Of a stretch of 64,000 nt of DNA, positions 56,521-64,000 are shown piece after piece; positions within the stretch are counted from its first letter, which is position 1; the number at the start of each line of letters is the position of its first letter. The notes beneath the pieces are model-generated. The model made no database searches and had not been told where the DNA came from. It saw only the letters and a list, made by a program, of their open reading frames with translations. The stretch comes from Bathynomus jamesi (Eukaryota; Arthropoda; Malacostraca; Isopoda; Cirolanidae). The position numbers and the translations under genes are program-made. The DNA lies in assembly GCA_023014485.1 (NCBI GenBank), contig JAJOZX010005615.1, positions 200,001-264,000 of the forward strand, given 5' to 3'.

Positions 56521-59500
56521 ATTAATTTTCACCTCCCAAATTGACACACCCTACCCCACCATCATCGATATCACAGATGACCCCGATGACCGTGTAACTA
56601 CAGAATCCTTCCCCGTTGACGAACTCTCACCAGCGATACCTGTAGCATGCGACAATTCAAAGCGGAAGCATGATGAAGAACCTTCCACGTCAGGTATAAA
56701 GCGCGCCAGGATTTCGCCGGTTGTTAGACACCCAGTAATAGAGTCCCAACCCTTAACGTCTTACGACACAACCCCCACAATAGTACCTTCCTCACATATA
56801 CCCCCTTATTCTCGTTCAGTTCCGGGTACTTCCTCCATACCAGCAGCAGCAGTTTCTCATACTGTGGAGGAAAGTATAGCATTCGAGTTGGTGCGCATTG
56901 CTATCCACACCCCTGCCCTGACTAGAAATCGGTACGTGGTCAGGGTTGACCCTGGATCCATGTAGAGCAACGGTTTTGGACTGCGACACGTAGTTGAACG
57001 TATTATGGAGTTTGCCCTTCAGAACCGCGACGAAGATGATTTTTGGGTAGTAATACCGTTCAGACGTTTGGTGGCTGTAGACATAGAATATATCTTGGGC
57101 CGTATAATGCAGGCCTCTCAAAGTAGTACAGCCTTCAATATGGACAACTTCATAGTAGATATTGACAGAGTATTCCGCGTTGCGGGTCATAGTGCCACAC
57201 CTTATACTCTTAATTTCAATTCTCCGGTTATTTACAGGAAACATTTAAACGTCGATCATGGTTATGGCTTTATAGTAATAGTCTTAGCTCATATGTTCAC
57301 TGTGCTAAATACAATCGTATATAATATCTGGCTGCCTACGGTTGTGCAGCGTGCCCGTAAACTGGCTTCAGATTGTAAGCTTGAGTTTGAGTGTAATATG
57401 GGTCCTGAAGAACTGAGAAGGGTCGAGGAGGAAATGAATGCACGTATAGTCGTATTTGGAATGGATGATCGTCGTAGGACTGTGTATGTTTTTAAAAGCT
57501 GTGTGACAGATCGTACGAGACCTCTACTTATTTTAGGATTGTCATTAACATCGTATCACCCCATCTGTAACGTAAGGACTCTCTACGCTAGTTATGATAA
57601 AAGCCGAAAATATGGAAGGCATCATGATTTGTGTAAGGGATGTCTCGAGTTTGCTGATGATATAGTGAAACATTGTAAGGATTGCTACATGGTATGTGAG
57701 CAGTGTAAAAGCCCCAAATGTGAAAGTCGTGTAGTTGAAACCGAGAAGAGGGAATGTAATGTGTGTAGACGTACATTTTTCAATAATAAATGCTTTGAAC
57801 TCCATAAATGAATTGGCACTTGCAGGAAAATGAAGATTTGTAAGTGCGGTGTGTTTCACATGATGGATAATTGGGGGAATTTCAAACATAAATGCGATGA
57901 AATTCACTGTTCTACATGTCATGAAAAATATAAGGCGGATGGAGTGAAGCATGTATGTTATATAAAAGATGCTAAGCCTAAAAATAGCCATTGGATAACG
58001 GTGTACTACGATATAGAAACTTACACGAACGCTGAAACCAAACAGGTTATTCCACATTTACTCGTAAGTCTGACTATCTGTGATGAGTGCATGGAGATCG
58101 TGTGTGATGAGTGTCACAAATGTGGAAAACGAACAAACGTTTTTGAAACGACCGCCCACGAGAGCCCTGTGAAACTCTTTGTATCCTATATTGTCAAATT
58201 AGCGGACAAGTTCAAAAAAATGACGGTGTATATTCTTGCTCATAACGGGGCAAAATTTAACACACAGTTCCTTTATAAGGAGTTGCTTGAACACGAGTCG
58301 TCTGCGGTATTTACAGGTGATCCCTTGAAAAGAGGCAACAAACTAATACAGATGCAAATAAGAGGTAATGTACAGTTTAAAGACACCCTGCTGTTCACAC
58401 CTTGTAAATTAGCAAAGCTACTCAAGGTCATGGGCGTAGCCGCTGAAGTTTCAAAAGGGCATTTCCCTTACATGTTCTTCACTAGCGAAAATTTAAATTA
58501 CGCAGGACTACCTCCACCCAAACATTACTTTAACTACACCAACATGAGTGATAGTGAGCGTGAAGATTTTGACCGCTACTACAACAGTTTTAATGAAGGT
58601 AGTCCGTACAATATAGCTGATGAATGTGAACGTTATTGCGTGAATGATGTGCGCGTGCTTAGAGTATGTTTCCAGGCCTTTAGAAGGATGTACATAGCTC
58701 GTTTCAAATGCGATCCGCTGCAAGTCGCAACCACGATCCCCTCATTATGTTTCATGGTGTTCAAGAATAACTTCATGCCAAGAGACACCTTAGCAGTCAT
58801 TCACAGAAACAATCCCCGCAGTTATGGGCAGAAGGCTATTTACTGGCTCATACACCTACAGCAACAGATGGGGTGTATATATAAAACATGCCCGCAACAC
58901 GGGTGAAATAACCATTAAGGTCAATGGTCGTGTTTTTGGGTTGATGGCCTAAGTGAGGATCCAACCACCGGTGAGAAGACTGTGTATTCCTTTAACGACT
59001 GTTGTTGGCATGGATACCCGCGCGCTGAGTGTGCCGTCACAGGGGACTTCCATTGAAGATCCCCCGCCGAGAGCCTCGCATGGACCCGTAACCTCGATCA
59101 ACTTATAGCTCCCAGTTCACTCACAAGATCGTGTGGGAGCATGAGTATGATGCATGGCTGGAAACAGATGACCAGTACCGTGAAAAAATAAGGGCCATCA
59201 AACGTTCAATGGTGTTCGACCCCCTCAAATGTGGTGACAGCTTGTTTGGAGGGCGTACAAACCCATTCAAGCTATATATTCCGCCTACGGAGGGCGTGAA
59301 ACTCCATTACTACGACTTCTGTTCTTTATACCCCTACGTGATGAAGAACAATCCGTACCTCGTAGGTGCACCTGAAAAACTGGTGGGTCCCACCATACTA
59401 ACCATCGAGGAGTTCTCAGCTAACTTGAGTGAGCGCTACTTTGGACTCTCTTTCGTAGACGTACTCCCCCCTCGCGATTTATGGATGCCGATCTTACCCG

Positions 59501-60560
59501 TCGTTATAGACCACAAGCTCATGTTTCCCCTGAGCGTGAAGTGCGCAGAGGAGAACAACAGTCATTGTAATCATACAACCAACCTGCGTAAGATCAGAGG
59601 TGTATATACAAGCCCTGAGCTGGATCTAGCCGTTCGCCATGGGCACAGAATATTGAAGATACATGAGGTATGGAGGTTTCAGAAGCTACCCAACCTTTTC
59701 ACACCATATATAAAAGCTTTTTTGAAGGATAAGGTTGAGGCGTCAGGATATCCGCGAGGAGTTGATACCGAAGATGAAAAAATGGCTTATATTCAGCGTT
59801 ACCATGCCCGTGAAGTATACAGCTTGACCGTTCCCAAATTGTTAAGAATCCTGGCAAGCGCTGTAGCGGAAAGTTGTGTCTAAACAGTCTTTTGGGGCAA
59901 ATTTGCACAGAATACTGGCAAAGGGAACGTTCATTTGGCACAAAGTTATAGTGAAGTCTGGGATTATGCCAACGCTCCCGGTAAAGAGGTTATGGAGATC
60001 GTGAATGTGGGTAATACTTACATAATAAAGTACAACATCACCGAACTGGCCACAGATACCTCACGGGTAACAAACATACCTGTAACCAGCTTCACAACGG
60101 CCTAAGCCAGCATCAAGCTTTGGGGACTATTGCACTCTCTTGGCCGGAGGGTGGTGTACGCTGACACAGATAGCGTGATATTCACAGCGAGGGAGGGTGA
60201 ATACATGCCTGCTATTGGGGAATTCTTCGGAGAGTTAACTGACGAGATCAAGAATGAGTATGGTGATGGTGCATACGCAGACTCATTTGTATCAATAGGG
60301 CCAAAAACCTATGGGGTACGGGTGAGGGTTGGGGATGATATGAAATGTATTGTGAAGGCTAAGGGTATCACGCTTAACCATGCGAACCGACGAGTCGTTA
60401 ACTTTGACTCGTTGAAGGATCTAGTGTGCTTGGAAGATGAGGGCGACCAGCCACCCCAACTGACTGTGGGGACCCACAATTTTCGGGCGCAGAACCTAGG
60501 GTGTGTGAAGGAACTTAGGGGCAGGATCCTTGATTGTATTTATATATATGTGTATTGTTA

Positions 60561-60945
60561 ACGATATGTTTGGTGCGCCTTCTGGGGAGTGATAAAACAT
60601 TAAAACCGGTATTGCTTCATGGAGCGGAAAAATTCTGATTGCCCAGCATAATGGGCACAAGTATTCACATGACTCTTCCATGTTGGAACAAACCCGTACA
60701 TGTTTCAGCAGTTTATGGTGTGGCTTGTCTCCTCTTCGAGCCGAGCCGACCACCCGTGTACCTCACCCTCCGAAACACACGAGTTCGAACAAACCCGTAC
60801 ACGTTTCATCAGCTTATGACGTGACTCACTCCGCCCGTCGAGCCGATCCACCCACCTGTGGCTCATAGTCATCTTAGAGCTTGAACCGACTGGACGTGCG
60901 AATACGATGGAACTTCCTTTGAGAAGCATTCTCAACGCCGTGTAT
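60561..60945. repeat. Imperfect tandem duplication, ~100-bp unit
   Basis: Units starting GGAACAAACCCGTACATGTT (near 60685) and CGAACAAACCCGTACACGTT (near 60787) continue in parallel through GAGCCGA..CACC. The region follows the Polinton polymerase and may include the Polinton end, which I could not identify. Confidence 0.6.
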
Positions 60946-61755
60946 CACTTTAACAAAATATTAAAAAATCAAGCATGTGCTACCCTACTACCTCTATCAC
61001 ATGCTCCTCCTCCCTTTTTTACCTTCATATTTGCATCTGTTTAATGTTGTTATATGTTACATGATAAGTTGTTTGTTTAATGCTTGATATTTTTATATTT
61101 CAGATAAAAAGAAATAATTTTTCAGCTAAATAGAAATAATATGCGGTAGCTCGCTATCGCCCTCCGGATTTTTTTTCACTACTTCATTTTTTTTTTTATT
61201 GGTTGTAGATTTAAAATTATATTATATGAAGCCCTCATAGGAAGAAGTGGCTAAGCGACAAAAGTATAGCATATCACATCTATCTCATATATATGGCATA
61301 TCACTGGATGGTACAATTAGAAGCACCGTCGTTTAAAATATACATCAATTTTTTATGATCCACAAATAAGAAGACAGTATTGCGTTTGTTGAATACTATG
61401 ATGGAATGCTTTTTCCCGTCTAACATATCGGAAAATGGTTCACTTGGAGTCTAACTTTATCGTTTATTTTTTGTCATACTTTATAAAATAATATAATTAC
61501 AAAAACTGTAATGAATCGTAACTGCAAATCGATGAAAGAATGGAACTTAAATTGTGAGTCCTTTCGGGCTATCCAATCAATCACAAATGTAGAGAAAAAG
61601 ACATTTTTCTTTAACTTTTTAATGTATTTTTATTATTATATTATATGAGGCCCTCATAGGAAGAAGTGCCTACTTCATTTTTTTTATTGGTTGTAGATTT
61701 AAAATTATATTATATGAAGCCCTCATAGGAAGAAGTGGCTAAGCTACAAAATTAA
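60946..61755. repeat. Intergenic with a 73-bp direct repeat
   Basis: A unit ending TATATGAAGCCCTCATAGGA and GAAGTGGCTAAG occurs at about 61182-61256 and again at about 61673-61745. A third partial copy lies at 61635-61668. No gene. Confidence 0.7.
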
Positions 61756-61961
61756 AAAATTCGCCATTACCCCCATTACCCCCACTTCTCTACTCCATTA
61801 CCCTCCCATCCCCACTCCCCCATTACCACACACACAAAAGTAAAAAAGCCATTACCCCCACCCCTCTCCCAATTACCCGCACACACAAAAGTAAAAAAGC
61901 CATCACCCCCATCCCATTACCCCCACCCCCACTCCCCCAATTACCCCACCCCTTCTCCCAT
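61756..61961. repeat. C-rich low-complexity tract
   Basis: Irregular repeats of CCCCATTACCCCCA, including two copies of CACACACAAAAGTAAAAAAG. It contrasts sharply with the AT-rich surroundings. Confidence 0.8.
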
Positions 61962-61997
61962 TATACTGCTACCCGCCATCCGGCGGGTAGCAGTATA
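61962..61997. repeat. Perfect 16-bp hairpin with ATCC loop
   Basis: TATACTGCTACCCGCC, loop ATCC, then the exact reverse complement. It lies at the boundary between the C-rich tract and the region leading to copy C. Confidence 0.85.
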
Positions 61998-61999
61998 TA

Positions 62000-62374
62000 T
62001 ATCACAGTATAAATGTGAAGCTCAAGATTTTCACTGCTGTGTTCTTTTCTGTAGTTTTATCGCGGTGCCTGGGCCTTCGGACCCAGTAACCGGTGACCTA
62101 GGACCAGGAAACTTGACAGAGCACATCGGTGGTGGTTGCAGAATTTTCCGATGTGCCGTTTAGGCTGTGCACGGTTCCGAAAAAAGCGGACACACACACA
62201 CAGACACATTTTAGCTCAATAGTATATTAGATTTGCATTTGCTTTAATTATAATTTGAATTATCATAAATTATAAATTACATATAATTTGATTTTACTTC
62301 TGAAATAAACTACGACTACTAGCAGCAAGTCTTCAAATGCAGCCTTTGGATATCCTATGGAATTCCCAGCAGCC
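62000..62374. other. Upstream region of copy C
   Basis: A GC-richer stretch (62050-62180, with CACATCGG repeated as CCGATGTG) is followed by AT-rich sequence. Possible AG acceptors lie shortly before the start codon. No terminal inverted repeat was found. Confidence 0.35.
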
Positions 62375-64000
62375 ATGACTCCTTCAAAAGCAGATGTTGT
62401 GAGACACTACCTTTTTGTGCGCCGTCGTGAAAAAGCTAAATCAAAAGGATCAGCAACTGCTAATGATTGTTACACGGTTGTTGTAAAAGATATTGAAGAC
62501 ATTTGATTGAAATTTTCTTTTCCTACGATTAACACCAAAGGTATCTATCTTAAAGTCAGTCGACTAATAGAAGAAGCCTCAAAATTGAACAAGGTGCCGT
62601 TACATCGAAGAAATGAAAGTTTTGCCTTAAAAGTAGCTTAGTATGATGAAATGTTTGATATATCTTCTTGTGAATGGTATGATAAGGGAATTAATAGGAA
62701 ATCTTGCAGGTGTAAGGATAAAATACCAATGGCAGAAAGGGAGTCTTTTGTGGGCCAAAAACAAAGAAAAAATCAGTTCAACAAAGAAGAGATCTTTAGC
62801 AAGAGCCCAAGAAGCACAAAACCGTCAACGAAAAGCACAAGAAGAAATGACTGAAGCCAACAATGTTTTACCATCGGAATTTATAGAAAATACCGAAGAA
62901 GAGTCAGAGAGTCAGGATGTAGATTATGAGGCCGATTTAGAATTGACTGAGAATATTCAGAACAGGCACTCCTATAAAAACCTGCATTAACAGCAGATCG
63001 TTATCGTGTAAGTTATAGAGCTGCAGCTGCAATAGTCATTGCAGCTTTAAAAGATATGGGGATCCTTAACCACACCAACATGCTTGACAGAAAGAAATTA
63101 GAAAGAGAAAGAAATCGCATGGGTGAAACAAATACTTTTAGGTCTAAATCCGAAAATCTGAAGATGGAGGGCTTTGGATTTGATGGAAGGAAAGATAACA
63201 CATTAACTAAAAGTGGAAAGATAAAAGAAGAACACTATGTTATTGTGAAAGAACCTGGAAGCATCAATGTAGACCATGTCACACCAGATAATGGAACTGC
63301 TCGCTGCATAGCAGAAGAGTTGATAACTATTATTACAGACTCGAACAGCACAGATACTATGAAAGCTTTACTGTATGATGGTACTCCTCTAAATACAGGA
63401 AAAATTGGTGGAGCCATAAAACTGGTTGAAATTCATCTTAACAGACGAGTGCAGTGGTTGGTGTGCTTCTTGCATTTGAATGAGTTGCCTTTTATGCACG
63501 TCTACAAAGCCATTGATGGTAAAACAACAGGTCCAAATACTTTTGTGGGTTCAATTGACAATAAACTGAAAACAGATTTAACAAAATTGGAGGTAGTCAA
63601 ATATTCTTGCATAAAGGGAAACATTAAAGAAATTCCAGCAAATGTTGTGTAGGAGCTAAGTAGTGATCAAAGATATCTCTATGATATGTGTCTAGCAGTG
63701 CAAACTGGAGACACTTCTCAAGATCTGTCCACTCAGTCCCCAGGTACCCTTCACCATGCTCGCTGGCTAACTCTAGCCAACAGGGTCCTTCGATTATACA
63801 TCTCAACGCCAAATCCCGATAGAATCCTTCGAGATATAGTCAAGATTATTGTGCAGTTCTATGCTCCAGGGTGGTTTTGGATAAAATCTCATCCTAATGC
63901 AACTGATGGTGCATATAACTTTTGGCATTTAATGTGCTTGCTTCGAAATTTAGATGAACAACATAGATCAATCATAGAACCAGTATTAAAGAATAACGCC
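62375..64000 (+). pseudogene. Transposase-like copy C, divergent, cut by the window edge
   Basis: The frame starts MTPSKADVVRHYLFVRRREK. It has a stop near 62503 and another at 62639-62641, then DEMFDISSCEW, which corresponds to the LFDI motif closing the N-terminal module in A3 and B2. After further frameshifts come MEGFGFDGRKDNTL (first Asp, near 63180), LLYDGTPLNTGKIGGA (second Asp, near 63374) and CFLHLNELPF (CxxH, near 63461). A stop at 63650-63652 is followed by ELSSDQRYLYDM, HHARWLTLANRVLRL and IIVQFYAPGWFWIKS, matching A3 (SHSRWLTTANRLCRI and YYPCWFNIK). The late Glu lies beyond the window. It is a third lineage, closer to A than to B by its FDGR and DxxxNTG blocks. Confidence 0.7.

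Larger units (their letters stand above)
49233..56551 (+). mobile_element. DNA transposon A3, inserted in the Polinton polymerase gene
   Basis: Ends are GGGTGTGTCGAATTTTTC on the left and, read inwards, GGGTGTGTCAATTTGG on the right, each preceded by TA. If TA belongs to the element, the flanks are CCCCCCCAT (49222-49230) and CCCCACCAT (56554-56562), a 9-bp duplication with one mismatch; B2 has an exact 9-bp duplication in the same configuration. If TA is the duplication instead, TA is found at 49231-49232 and 56552-56553. Without the hAT at 50868-54938 and the MITE at 55174-55376 it is about 3.0 kb. It carries one transposase-like gene. Confidence 0.85.
43470..60560. mobile_element. Decayed Polinton/Maverick, split by element A3
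   Basis: Polintons are large, self-synthesising DNA transposons with virus-type genes. This copy has, on the minus strand, protease, major capsid protein, a small virion-type protein, penton, integrase, a conserved Polinton ORF and packaging ATPase. On the plus strand it has a protein-primed DNA polymerase B. Every gene carries at least one frameshift, stop or motif change. The element is about 9.8 kb without A3 (49233-56551) and its duplication. I could not identify its terminal inverted repeats or 6-bp target duplication, so the true ends lie somewhere outside the coordinates given. Confidence 0.85.
49204..60560 (+). pseudogene. POLB: Polinton DNA polymerase B (protein-primed), split by A3 and frameshifted
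   Basis: The apparent start is ATG at 49204, about nine codons before A3. Reading resumes at 56554 with IIDITDDPDDRVTTES, an acidic and Ser/Pro-rich leader, and passes one stop near 56964. A Cys-rich region (CKGCLEF, CKDCYMVCEQC, CNVCRRTF, CSTCHEKY; 57630-57940) precedes the exonuclease blocks YYDIETY (58005), ILAHNGAKFNTQF (58231; the Exo II Asp is Asn) and CVNDVRVL (58637). The polymerase blocks are YDFCSLYPYVM (59309; motif A), a motif B region near 59880 split by a frameshift (LCLNSL in one frame, FWGKFAQN in another), and YADTDSVIF (60158; motif C). It ends near 60560. There are at least five frameshifts or stops. Confidence 0.8.

Noticed and set aside
56816..57244. 142-codon minus-strand frame
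   Set aside because: It is antisense to the N-terminal part of the Polinton polymerase, which has matching motifs.
61962..61997. Helitron 3' end
   Set aside because: The hairpin is perfect, but no CTRR end or AT target follows at the expected distance and no Rep/helicase coding is present.

Overview
The window is repeat-dense DNA from a eukaryote, most likely an arthropod and probably a decapod crustacean. The reasons are the AT-rich background with many long (TA)n, (CA)n, (GA)n and (TAA)n tracts, spliced genes, tRNA-derived SINE-like units, LINE fragments with arthropod-type reverse transcriptase motifs, mariner, hAT and Polinton elements, and no operons or ribosome binding sites. The species assignment is inference. 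I see no rRNA, no functional tRNA gene and no CRISPR.

Layout. 0-6 kb: microsatellites, a LINE endonuclease remnant (2.4-3.2 kb) and a LINE reverse transcriptase remnant (3.9-5.8 kb). 6.0-8.5 kb: an uninterrupted 741-codon transposase-like gene on the minus strand (copy B1). 8.5-11.7 kb: a decayed relative with terminal inverted repeats (copy A1). 13-16 kb: a deleted mariner, SINE-like units and a foldback with a tRNA-like loop. 16-24 kb: MITEs, an LTR-like segment and a LINE tail. 24.7-28.9 kb: a palindromic element holding copy B2 (250-bp inverted repeats, 9-bp target duplication) and a pogo-like MITE. 29.9-33.7 kb: a LINE reverse transcriptase split by a hAT element, itself split by a 1-kb inverted-repeat element. 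34.8-36.8 kb: a foldback and a mariner carrying a hAT MITE. 37-43 kb: minisatellites, LTR-like repeats, and a candidate two-exon gene with TATA and CCAAT boxes whose first exon is broken by a hAT MITE. 43.5-60.6 kb: a decayed Polinton/Maverick with protease, major capsid protein, a small virion-type protein, penton, integrase, a conserved Polinton ORF, packaging ATPase and protein-primed DNA polymerase B. Copy A3 sits inside the polymerase gene, and a 4.1-kb hAT plus a small hAT MITE sit inside A3. 62.4-64.0 kb: a divergent fifth copy (C), cut by the window edge.

The main result is a family of five divergent copies (A1, A3, B1, B2, C) of one transposase-like protein: an N-terminal helical module ending in an LFDI-like motif, a first Asp (FDGR or HWD), a second Asp (GGDST..NTGW or VFDTT.SN.G), a CxxH motif, and a late Glu in ERxV/ERGV. 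That order fits a DDE/RNase H-fold cut-and-paste transposase with a CxxH insertion. B2 has an exact 9-bp target duplication, and A3 has a 9-bp duplication with one mismatch. I cannot assign it to a named superfamily from memory. Removing the hAT and the MITE from A3 leaves one continuous 795-codon frame, so the order of events is Polinton, then A3, then the hAT and MITE.
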